From: PHAA01 sp964584415
GTDB taxonomy: Bacteria > Bacillota > Syntrophomonadia > Syntrophomonadales > Syntrophomonadaceae
Direction: 5' to 3'
Assembly (NCBI GenBank): GCA_964584415.1
Contig: CAZOZX010000050.1
Location: 1-14,327 of the forward strand
Length of the DNA stretch: 14,327 nt
Notes under the pieces: model-generated
Database searches by the model: none
What the model was told of the DNA's origin: nothing
Seen by the model: the letters and a program-made list of their open reading frames with translations, nothing else
Made by a program: the position numbers and the translations under genes
Shown: positions 7,290-14,247 of the stretch, piece by piece
Numbering within the stretch: position 1 is the stretch's first letter
Layout: the number at the start of each line of letters is the position of its first letter

Positions 7290-7604
7290 TTACCAACCGG
7301 TTAAATACCCTTTTCGGGAGAGTTTATCTATATGTTTTTGTACCATTTTCTCGATATCAATCCCGAACTGGTCTTCCATCACAAACATCATAGTTACGGC
7401 CGTTTGGGCTACATCCAGCAGTTCCTTGGCAATTTCCTCCACTACGACATCTTCATTCATTTGGATTATTTCACCGCTTAGTCCTCGAAATTTGCCTATA
7501 CATTGGGCTAATTCCCCGGCCTCTTCCATCAGTTTCAGGGCGGTTGACTCTAAAGTAGGATTCAATTGGTTCAAGCGTGGTAATGATAATATCTTGGTAT
7601 CCAT
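7290..7604 (-). CDS. MazG-like nucleotide pyrophosphohydrolase
   Basis: This small all-alpha protein of 104 residues has the metal-binding pattern of the MazG/dUTPase-like NTP pyrophosphohydrolases: EEAGE at 27-31 and ELLD at 61-64. Such enzymes hydrolyse (d)NTPs to monophosphates plus pyrophosphate; the substrate cannot be read from sequence. The ATG is one base after the deaminase stop, with a GGGAG site inside that gene, so the two are very likely co-translated. Pairing with a dCMP deaminase points to dCTP/dUTP pool control (inference). No convincing terminator follows it. Confidence 0.8.
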   Translation of the reverse strand: MDTKILSLPRLNQLNPTLESTALKLMEEAGELAQCIGKFRGLSGEIIQMNEDVVVEEIAKELLDVAQTAVTMMFVMEDQFGIDIEKMVQKHIDKLSRKGYLTGW

Positions 7605-7605
7605 T

Positions 7606-8085
7606 CTATTTAGCTCCCTGCAAAGGCACTTCGATCAGCTCAATACCAGCTTCTTGCATAAACTGCAAGGCCAAATCGTCATCGAAATTGCCCCGATGTA
7701 CTACTCTGACAATTCCCGCATTAATCAACATTCGGGCACATATTATGCAAGGCTGATTGGTACAATACAGAACCGTTTCCTGGGTGGAAACCCCATAATA
7801 GGCTGCATTAATTATAGCGTTCTGTTCGGCGTGTACCCCCCGGCATAGTTCGTAGCGATGTCCGGAGGGGATGCCCATCTGCTCGCGCAGGCAGCCGATA
7901 TCCAAACAGTGTCCCAGGCCTCTAGGGGCCCCATTGTACCCGGTGGCTATGATACGTTCATTTCTTACCAACACCGCTCCTACATGGCGCCGCAAACATG
8001 TAGACCGGCTGGCCACCAGGTCTGCCAAATCAAGAAAATATTCGTCCCACGACGGTCTCTTATATTTTATAGAGGGTATTTCCAT
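7606..8085 (-). CDS. dCMP deaminase family protein (ComEB-like)
   Basis: This 159-residue zinc-dependent cytidine/deoxycytidylate deaminase would convert dCMP to dUMP. The catalytic zinc site is HAE (85-87) with PCIIC (112-116). The insert between C60 and C81, with cysteines at 60, 65 and 81, resembles the extra metal site region of dCMP deaminases. RPSWDEYFLDLADLVASRST at the N-terminus is typical of the family. The ATG lies 15 nt after the glyA stop and has only a weak AGGA element too far upstream, so translation may depend on coupling. Length fits the family. It could be called comEB by homology, but a competence role is not implied. Confidence 0.88.
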   Translation of the reverse strand: MEIPSIKYKRPSWDEYFLDLADLVASRSTCLRRHVGAVLVRNERIIATGYNGAPRGLGHCLDIGCLREQMGIPSGHRYELCRGVHAEQNAIINAAYYGVSTQETVLYCTNQPCIICARMLINAGIVRVVHRGNFDDDLALQFMQEAGIELIEVPLQGAK

Positions 8086-8100
8086 AATATGCTTAAGATC

Positions 8101-9801
8101 CTAATATAAAGGGTATTTTTCACAAAGTTGATCGACTATGCTCCGCGCTTCAGCGATCTTTGCGGCTGAATCTGGACTATCCATGGCAATGGAAATTGCC
8201 ATGGCAATTTCCGTCATGTCTCTGCTGACCAAGCCTCGACTGGTAACCGCCGGAGTGCCAATTCTAATCCCGCTGGTTATGGTAGGTTTCTCAGGATCAA
8301 ATGGGATGCCGTTTTTATTGACGGTTATGTTAATTGACTCTAATACGGCTTCAGCCTGCTTACCGTTTAAACCTTTGGTACGGACATCAACCAACATCAA
8401 ATGATTATCGGTGCCTCCGGATACCAGCCGCAACCCATTATCTATTAATCCATTCGCAAGAGTACGTGCATTCTCAACAATCTGTTGCTGGTAGATCTTG
8501 AACTCCGGTTTTAGCGCCTCCTGGAAGCAAACTGCCTTTGCTGCGATAATATGCATCAGCGGCCCCCCTTGTATTCCGGGGAAAACAGCTTTGTCAATTT
8601 TCGCAGCCCATTCCTGTCCGCACAGAATCAATCCGCCACGCGGTCCACGCAGGGTTTTATGGGTGGTAGTAGTAACGAAGTGAGCATAGGGCACAGGACT
8701 GGGGTGTACCCCTCCTACCACTAGCCCGGCAATATGAGCCATATCGACGAACAATAATGCTCCAACCTCATCCGCAATCTCCCGAAAGCGTTTAAAGTCA
8801 AGAGTTCTAGGATAAGCACTAGCTCCAGCCACTATCATTTTTGGTTTTGTCTCCCGGGCAATTTTGAGCAGTTCATCATAATCAATGGTCTCGGTTTTAG
8901 GATCAACCCCATATTCAAAGAAGTGAAAATATTTACCGGAGAGATTCACCTTGCTGCCATGGGTAAGATGTCCGCCATGACTGAGATTCATTCCCAATAC
9001 TGCATCACCGGGCTGCAGGGCAGCAAAGTAGACAGCAGTGTTGGCTTGGGCTCCGGAATGGGGTTGGACATTGGCATGATCGGCCCCAAAAATCGCTTTT
9101 GCTCTTTCGATCGCTAGAGTTTCAGCTACATCTACAAATTCGCAGCCGCCATAATATCTTTTTCCCGGGTACCCCTCAGCATATTTATTGGTTAATACCG
9201 ATCCCTGTGCGGCCATGACCGCGCGGGACACAAAGTTTTCCGAAGCGATAAGTTCCAGTTTTCGGGTTTGGCGTTTTTCTTCGTTGGCAATAACCTCGGC
9301 TATTTCAGGATCTACGGGCCGTACATATTTTTCGATATAATCCAACGTTCGCAACCTTCTCTCCAAATTATTTTCTAACGCGGTTATTTTTTCTACTCGT
9401 CTCTGGTGTCTTCCTGCTGCAAAGTCGTTTTTTAGAAAAGTTTTTACAATTTCCTCGGCTAATCCAATTCCAATAATGCGGGAACCCAATACCACTATAT
9501 TGGCATCATTATGTTCCCTGGCCATCCGAGCGGAAAAGGTATCGTGGCACAATGCTGCCCTAATCCCAGGTATTTTATTAGCGGCAATAGAAATTCCTAT
9601 ACCTGTACCACATACCAACACTCCCAGGACATCGTTCTCAAGCACTTCTCCGGCGACAATTTCTGCAATATCCGGATAGTCCACCGAATCCTCGGTGTAG
9701 GTTCCGCAATCAAGCGGTGTATATCCTTCTGCCGCTAGACAAGTTATCAGCTCCTTCTTGAGTTGGACTCCCGCATGGTCGCTGCCAATCGCTACTCGCA
9801 A
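8101..9801 (-). CDS. rpiB-glyA: RpiB-GlyA fusion: ribose-5-phosphate isomerase B + serine hydroxymethyltransferase
   Basis: One uninterrupted frame of 566 residues holds two enzymes. Residues 1 to about 144 are RpiB, interconverting ribulose-5-P and ribose-5-P: GSDHAG (6-11), catalytic C64 in VCGTGIGI, H97, and GRHQRRVEKI (130-139). Residues about 153-566 are GlyA, the PLP enzyme making glycine and 5,10-methylene-THF: ELIASENFVS (about 173-182), PLP lysine K382 in TTTTHKTLRGPRGG, and a normal C-terminus. I chose TTG at 9801 because a GAGGTG site precedes it and the protein then starts RVAIGSDHAG; GTG at 9810 is the alternative. At the junction, GGAG/GAAGG elements precede TTG codons at 9354 and 9345, so GlyA may also be made alone. 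One extra A in the A4 run at 9371-9374 would split the genes. Confidence 0.9.
   Translation of the reverse strand: MRVAIGSDHAGVQLKKELITCLAAEGYTPLDCGTYTEDSVDYPDIAEIVAGEVLENDVLGVLVCGTGIGISIAANKIPGIRAALCHDTFSARMAREHNDANIVVLGSRIIGIGLAEEIVKTFLKNDFAAGRHQRRVEKITALENNLERRLRTLDYIEKYVRPVDPEIAEVIANEEKRQTRKLELIASENFVSRAVMAAQGSVLTNKYAEGYPGKRYYGGCEFVDVAETLAIERAKAIFGADHANVQPHSGAQANTAVYFAALQPGDAVLGMNLSHGGHLTHGSKVNLSGKYFHFFEYGVDPKTETIDYDELLKIARETKPKMIVAGASAYPRTLDFKRFREIADEVGALLFVDMAHIAGLVVGGVHPSPVPYAHFVTTTTHKTLRGPRGGLILCGQEWAAKIDKAVFPGIQGGPLMHIIAAKAVCFQEALKPEFKIYQQQIVENARTLANGLIDNGLRLVSGGTDNHLMLVDVRTKGLNGKQAEAVLESINITVNKNGIPFDPEKPTITSGIRIGTPAVTSRGLVSRDMTEIAMAISIAMDSPDSAAKIAEARSIVDQLCEKYPLY
8181..8212. repeat. 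Overlapping perfect palindromes inside glyA
   Basis: GGAAATTGCCA/TGGCAATTTCC at 8191-8212 is a 22-bp perfect palindrome. It overlaps a second perfect dyad, CCATGGCAAT (8181-8190) and ATTGCCATGG (8195-8204) with a 4-nt loop. It encodes the locally repetitive peptide EIAMAISIAMD near the GlyA C-terminus. It may simply reflect codon choice in a repetitive peptide. Confidence 0.7.
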
Positions 9802-9811
9802 AAAATTCACC

Positions 9812-10273
9812 TCATTTTGATTCTATTACTTTATCAAACAATTCGTCCATCAGAATCTTTAGCTGAACACAACAGGCACGATAGGCCTCCAGCCCCAGAC
9901 CATAAGGGTCGAGCACTTCCGCAGATGGATCGCCTAGAAATTCACATATGGCATAGGTAGTATTCACCTTTTCAGGCCATAAACGGTGTATGTAGTCACG
10001 GTGGTTTGCAGTCATTGTCAATATTAGATTAGCATTTTGTATGTGACTTTCTTTCAAGCCCGTCGAGCGGTGACTGCTGATATCAATCCCCTGTTCGCGC
10101 ATTACCTTGACTGCTTCTGGGGATGCTGGTTGTCCATCCCTAGCCAGCAATCCGGCAGACTCGATCTGATAGTCAGCCCCACCAGCGGTCTTACATAGTC
10201 TCTGCTCAAAGAGCGCTTGTGCCATTGGACTGCGGCAGGTGTTCCCGGAACAAACCAATAATATATTGGCCAG
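9812..10273 (-). CDS. ywlE: Low-molecular-weight phosphatase, YwlE-like (protein-arginine phosphatase candidate)
   Basis: This 153-residue LMW-PTP fold enzyme has the phosphate loop CSGNTCRS with nucleophile C8 and R14, and the general acid D122 in LDPYG. In YwlE a threonine in the loop, replacing the isoleucine of classical tyrosine phosphatases, favours phosphoarginine; T12 here matches, so arginine phosphatase is the better guess. The start is unusual. A stop codon lies directly upstream, and the only start giving the full first beta strand (ANILLVCSGN) is CTG at 10273, 7 nt after a GGGGAGGT site. TTG at 10258 would give MVCSGN, cutting into the fold. It follows ywlC, as in B. subtilis, though the mntP gene found between them there is absent. 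Confidence 0.88.
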   Translation of the reverse strand: MANILLVCSGNTCRSPMAQALFEQRLCKTAGGADYQIESAGLLARDGQPASPEAVKVMREQGIDISSHRSTGLKESHIQNANLILTMTANHRDYIHRLWPEKVNTTYAICEFLGDPSAEVLDPYGLGLEAYRACCVQLKILMDELFDKVIESK

Positions 10274-10280
10274 TTAAACT

Positions 10281-10288
10281 ACCTCCCC
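10281..10288 (-). promoter_or_regulatory. Ribosome binding site deciding the ywlE start
   Basis: On the minus strand GGGGAGGT is followed by 7 nt and then CTG at 10273-10271. A TAA in the same frame abuts that CTG, so no upstream start is possible. This spacing is the main reason to accept the CTG start. Confidence 0.6.
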
Positions 10289-10387
10289 ATTGACTAATGT
10301 ATGTTTTCCTGCAAACTGCAGCCATTATCTATCAATAGATCCGTTTAGGTGGAGAAAACCTGTAGAAAAGTTCCATTTGCAATGGTA

Positions 10388-11359
10388 TCAGGTAGAAGCC
10401 GCCCGATGCAATCGGTCCACCCAGGCGTCACCAATCTTACACGGATCAAATGGCTCGAAAAGAAGGACGGTTATTGCCGCTGCTTCAGATTCTCTGATTA
10501 TGCCATATAAGCTACTCCCTTGCCCGGTCAAATCCAATCTGAATCGTTTTTCTATTTTTGAATATCTGTCTCCAAAAATCTTGTCGAAAAATACGATTCC
10601 AATTTCGGTTCCATGCTTACTAACTTCCGCTAATCGCCGTTCGAAGTCCTCTTCATCGGCAGTCAATATTATTTTAACCGGAGATTGATAACCGGCCCGG
10701 ATGAAACTTTGGTCTACCTCAATCCGCTGCCCGAGACATTCTTCAATAAATTCAATTTTCAGCCCCCCCCGGCGTATGATCCGGCAGCGTTCATCAGTCA
10801 GGTCAATTATCGTGGATTCCAGTCCCGACCCCGTATTGCCAGCATCCAAGACTGCAGCGATTTTTCCATCGAGATCCTGGCGAACATGAAGAGCATTAGT
10901 TGGGCTTGGTCTTCCATATAGATTGGCACTGGGTGCGGCTAGCGGGCCAGTGCCCTCAATTAACGCCAGTGCTACCGGGTGAGAAGGCATGCGCAAGCCT
11001 ACCCCGGGCCGCCCCCCCCTTACCAGAGTCGGCACTGCTGGATGGGCTCTCAATATTATTGATAGGGGACCCGGCCAAAATTCTTTCATTAGCTTTATTG
11101 CCTTGGGCGTCACTTCGGTTACTAAACTCTCTACTTGTTCCATATTGCTTACATGAACCAGCAAAGCATTTTCTTGTGGCCGTCCTTTAGCTATGAATAT
11201 CTTTGCAATCGCAGTCGGCTGTAATGCGTCGGCTCCTAAGCCATATACCGTTTCGGTAGGGAATGCGACCAATTCACCGGCTTTGATATAAGCAGCAGCT
11301 TGAGAGATAAGATCAGGCTCCGGCTTTATGGGATCTATCTTTAGATATTCTGTCTTAAT
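10388..11359 (-). CDS. ywlC: L-threonylcarbamoyladenylate synthase (Sua5/YwlC/TsaC family)
   Basis: This enzyme makes threonylcarbamoyl-AMP from threonine, bicarbonate and ATP, the first step of tRNA t6A37 synthesis. The YrdC domain (about 10-200) is clear: AFPTETVYGLGADA (32-45), KGRPQENALLVHV (58-70), and PSANLYGRPSPT (143-154). A short, divergent Sua5 domain follows. The usual linker motif (KYRHYAP) cannot be found; the corresponding stretch is IRAGYQSPVKIIL (220-232). I favour an ATT start at 11359, because GGAGG lies 7 nt upstream and the protein then begins KTEYLKID, like the MKT start I recall for B. subtilis YwlC. TTG at 11410 would add 17 residues and overlap prmC by 56 nt. Two G8 runs (10763-10770, 11012-11019) lie inside the gene. 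Confidence 0.88.
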   Translation of the reverse strand: MKTEYLKIDPIKPEPDLISQAAAYIKAGELVAFPTETVYGLGADALQPTAIAKIFIAKGRPQENALLVHVSNMEQVESLVTEVTPKAIKLMKEFWPGPLSIILRAHPAVPTLVRGGRPGVGLRMPSHPVALALIEGTGPLAAPSANLYGRPSPTNALHVRQDLDGKIAAVLDAGNTGSGLESTIIDLTDERCRIIRRGGLKIEFIEECLGQRIEVDQSFIRAGYQSPVKIILTADEEDFERRLAEVSKHGTEIGIVFFDKIFGDRYSKIEKRFRLDLTGQGSSLYGIIRESEAAAITVLLFEPFDPCKIGDAWVDRLHRAAST

Positions 11360-12209
11360 CGTAACTCCTCCGAGCTTTGAGCAGACGATTTCGTCCGGCA
11401 CAATCAACAAGGATTTCTACCTCGATGAAGTCGCTGACCAACGTTGTAGCTGCATTACTCTGTTCAGGATCTATCTCCCACAATATATATCCTCCGGGCC
11501 GTAATGCCTGATTGGTTTGAAGCAGCAGCCGGCGGTAGATATCCAGGGCATCACCTTCACCCAGGAGCGCCAACCGTGGTTCAAATACTCTGACTCCAAT
11601 ATCAGCCTGTTCCAACTGAGTTTGAGTCAGGTAGGGCAGATTAGCAACAATCATATCTACAGGTTCTTGATCTGAGAGGGGTTGAAGCAAATCGCCCGCG
11701 TAAAACTGCACATTTACATTATGAAAATCTGCGTTGAAACGGGCCACATTTAAAGCCTTCTGTGATATATCAACCGCTAAAATAGTTGTGTCTGGTGCAT
11801 AATAGGCCAGACTAACGGCAATTGCCCCTGACCCGGTTCCCACATCGCAGATTCTCAATACATCTCCTTGCTGAGCCAACGCTAACGCCGTCTCAACCAA
11901 TAATTCTGTATCAGGGCGGGGAATAAGCACATCTGGATTTACCCGGAAGAGCAAAGACATAAATTCCTTATAACCGGTAATGTAGGCGACTGGTTCACCC
12001 TCCAGCCTTCTCTTAATATTGTCCTTGTAGGCTTGTCTTTCTTCGCCATTAACCGGTTTTTCATAGTTAGCATATAAATAAACCCGGTCCTTGTGCAAAA
12101 CATGAGCGAGCAAGATTTCGGCCTCCAGGCGCGACTCCTGTATGCCTCTGTCAGCAAAATACCGGGTAGTCCATATCAACAAATCTTTAATTGACCAGTC
12201 CTTTTGCAA
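11355..12209 (-). CDS. prmC: Peptide chain release factor N5-glutamine methyltransferase
   Basis: This 284-residue SAM-dependent enzyme methylates the glutamine of the GGQ motif of release factors. The N-terminal helical domain includes SRLEAEILLAHVL and EPVAYITGYKEF. SAM motif I is CDVGTGSGAIAVSL (121-134). The substrate-glutamine motif is NLPY (190-193) instead of the usual NPPY, a one-base difference (CTG versus CCG). FEPRLALLGEGDALDIYRRL (209-228) is typical. The start is TTG at 12209, one base after the prfA stop, with AGGTGG in the end of prfA. Its substrate, RF1, is encoded immediately upstream, the usual arrangement. Confidence 0.95.
   Translation of the reverse strand: MQKDWSIKDLLIWTTRYFADRGIQESRLEAEILLAHVLHKDRVYLYANYEKPVNGEERQAYKDNIKRRLEGEPVAYITGYKEFMSLLFRVNPDVLIPRPDTELLVETALALAQQGDVLRICDVGTGSGAIAVSLAYYAPDTTILAVDISQKALNVARFNADFHNVNVQFYAGDLLQPLSDQEPVDMIVANLPYLTQTQLEQADIGVRVFEPRLALLGEGDALDIYRRLLLQTNQALRPGGYILWEIDPEQSNAATTLVSDFIEVEILVDCAGRNRLLKARRSYD
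11365..11371 (-). promoter_or_regulatory. Ribosome binding site deciding the ywlC start
   Basis: GGAGGAG lies within the last codons of prmC. Five nt later comes ATT (11359-11357), which overlaps the prmC stop TAA by one base. No ATG, GTG or TTG exists in this frame at usable spacing, so the site argues for a non-canonical ATT start. Confidence 0.55.
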
Positions 12210-12210
12210 T

Positions 12211-13278
12211 CTAAACCACCTGTTTTAATCGTTCCGCCTGATCGTTTGCCATTAGGGCACTAATTAGTTCATCTAACTGCCCTTCCAATATTTGATCCAA
12301 TTTATGCAGGGTCAGGTTGATTCTGTGGTCAGTGACTCTACCTTGAGGGTAGTTGTAGGTGCGAATTCTTTCGCTCCGGTCTCCAGTGCCCACCTGGTTT
12401 TTTCTGGCCCCAGCGGTTTCCTGGTTCTTCTCCGCCTCCAGTACTTCCTTTAACCGCGATCGTAATACCCGCAAGGCTTGAGCCTTATTCTTATGCTGGG
12501 ATTTCTCATCCTGGCAGGTCACCACTAATCCAGTGGGCAAATGGGTTATGCGAACGGCGGACTGGGTAGTGTTGACACACTGCCCTCCGGGACCGCTGGC
12601 ACAGTAAACGTCTATTTTTAGATCATTTTCATTAATCTCGACTTCAACTTCCTCAGCCTCGGGCAAGACTGCCACGGTTGCTGCTGAGGTGTGGATCCGT
12701 CCCCCAGATTCTGTGGAAGGTATACGCTGGACCCGGTGCACCCCACTTTCGAATTTCAATTTACTATAGGCACCCTGTCCATCCACCACATAAATTAATT
12801 CCTTGATACCGCCCAACTCAGTATAATGAGAATCCATTATATCAATCTTCCAGCCTTGTTCTTCAGTATAGCGCGAGTACATCCGGAACAGGGTACCAGC
12901 AAACAGCGCAGCCTCTTCACCACCTGTTCCGGCGCGTATCTCCATGATTACACTCTTTTCATCATTAGGATCTTTCGGCAGAAGCAGCACCTTCACTCTT
13001 TGTTCCAGTTTCTGTTTCTTATCGCTTAGTTCTTCAATCTCAGCTTGCAGCATTTCCTTGAATTCATCATCGCTCTCTTCTTTGAGCATGATACGAGCTT
13101 CATCAATGCCCACAATGGCGGACTTTAAGTCCCGGTAAACAGAAACTATTTCGGTTAAATCGGAGTACGCCTTGGCATACTTTTGATATTTGCTTTGATC
13201 AGCAATAATATTCGGATCACTCAACAATTGGTTGAGTTCATCATATTTGGCTTCCAAACTGGCCAACTTCTCCAGCAT
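12211..13278 (-). CDS. prfA: Peptide chain release factor 1
   Basis: This 355-residue protein is RF1, which reads UAA and UAG and triggers peptide release. The stop-codon recognition tripeptide is the RF1 PxT type: PST at 187-189 in RVQRIPSTESGGRIHTS. The catalytic GGQ is at 231-233 in SGPGGQCVNTTQS, with Q233 the residue PrmC methylates. The N-terminal coiled domain and C-terminal QGRVTDHRINLTLHKLDQI are normal, as is the length. The ATG has a GGAGG site 9 nt upstream, in a 34-nt gap after the DUF1385 gene. Confidence 0.99.
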   Translation of the reverse strand: MLEKLASLEAKYDELNQLLSDPNIIADQSKYQKYAKAYSDLTEIVSVYRDLKSAIVGIDEARIMLKEESDDEFKEMLQAEIEELSDKKQKLEQRVKVLLLPKDPNDEKSVIMEIRAGTGGEEAALFAGTLFRMYSRYTEEQGWKIDIMDSHYTELGGIKELIYVVDGQGAYSKLKFESGVHRVQRIPSTESGGRIHTSAATVAVLPEAEEVEVEINENDLKIDVYCASGPGGQCVNTTQSAVRITHLPTGLVVTCQDEKSQHKNKAQALRVLRSRLKEVLEAEKNQETAGARKNQVGTGDRSERIRTYNYPQGRVTDHRINLTLHKLDQILEGQLDELISALMANDQAERLKQVV

Positions 13279-13312
13279 TTAAATGGTCCTCCTCTTAGGT
13301 TTGACTAAGTAA

Positions 13313-14209
13313 TTAAGCGGGCTGCAAGCCGGCTGAGGTCTGGGTTTTGTCCGCTACAACCTCGCGCAGGGCGGCTAATGCAACTTCTAATTGAGAATCG
13401 TCGGGTTCTCGGGTAGTTAGCTTTTGTAACCATAATCCGGGCGCGATAAACAAATGCGCCCATTTATTTTGGTGGTATTTACCAGAACAACGGATAAATT
13501 CATAACCCAAGCCAGCTACGATTGGAAACGCGGCTATTCGTGACCAAACCCTGTAGAATAGGGTTCCATCTCCGAGTACAGCGAAAACCAAAATGGAGAC
13601 AACCATTACTATTAATAAGAAACTGGTTCCACAACGTGGATGTCTTGTGCTATAGCGCCGGGCGTTGGCAACAGTCAGTTCTTCTCCGGCCTCAAAGGCC
13701 AGTATGGATTTATGTTCCGCTCCGTGATACATGAACACTCGTTCAATTTCCTTCATCTTGGATATAGCATATATATAGAGGAAGAAAAACATTATCCGGA
13801 TGATTCCTTCAACCAGATTTTGTTCCCAGACTCCACCAATATATTGTTTGGAGAAGTGGACTACTGCGGTAGGCAAGGCGACGAATAATCCCATTGCCAA
13901 TACAAAAGCAACCACCACCGTTGCCATCATTTCACCCGCACTGAGTTCTTCCTCTTCTTCAGCCATGGACATATTGGCGGATTTATTCAGCATACTGATA
14001 CCGACTACCATCGAATCAATCAAAGCGTAAGTACCTCTGATAAAAGGCCATTTCAAAAATGGGTACCGCTGGCTTAGCCCGCTATTGGCTTCTTTTTCGA
14101 TTTCTATACTGCCATCGGGTTTACGCACTGCCAAAGCCGTTTCCTCAGGGCCTCGCATCATCACGCCTTCTATAACCGCCATACCGCCATATGTGGGTTT
14201 GTCTTTCAT
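13313..14209 (-). CDS. DUF1385 membrane protein (YqhQ-like)
   Basis: This 298-residue protein belongs to the DUF1385 family, often found beside prfA in Firmicutes. The start YGGMAVIEGVMMRGPE (7-22) is the family signature. It has hydrophobic segments at about 94-118, 134-151, 196-213 and 225-236. The conserved HGAEHKS (162-168) and RHPRCGTSF (189-197) sit between membrane spans and look like metal- or nucleophile-type residues. Its biochemical role is not known to me. The ATG has GGAGG 8 nt upstream. It begins 38 nt after the rpmE terminator, so its promoter must lie inside the rpmE end or transcription must read through. Confidence 0.9.
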   Translation of the reverse strand: MKDKPTYGGMAVIEGVMMRGPEETALAVRKPDGSIEIEKEANSGLSQRYPFLKWPFIRGTYALIDSMVVGISMLNKSANMSMAEEEEELSAGEMMATVVVAFVLAMGLFVALPTAVVHFSKQYIGGVWEQNLVEGIIRIMFFFLYIYAISKMKEIERVFMYHGAEHKSILAFEAGEELTVANARRYSTRHPRCGTSFLLIVMVVSILVFAVLGDGTLFYRVWSRIAAFPIVAGLGYEFIRCSGKYHQNKWAHLFIAPGLWLQKLTTREPDDSQLEVALAALREVVADKTQTSAGLQPA

Positions 14210-14233
14210 TCGCGCATCCTCCGCGTGTTTCGC

Positions 14234-14245
14234 CTGGTCGACCAG
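14234..14245. repeat. Perfect 12-bp palindrome before the DUF1385 gene
   Basis: CTGGTCGACCAG is self-complementary and lies between the T-run of the rpmE terminator and the DUF1385 ribosome site. It could be an operator or a short RNA stem at the start of the downstream transcript; a chance palindrome is also possible. Confidence 0.5.
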
Positions 14246-14247
14246 CT

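Noticed and set aside
10327..10340. ATCTATCAATAGAT palindrome between ywlC and ywlE
   Set aside because: It is AT-rich and short, and can arise by chance; no flanking promoter or terminator supports it.
10290..10688. Plus-strand 132-codon frame opposite ywlC
   Set aside because: It is antisense to a well-supported gene and has no ribosome site or recognisable domain.
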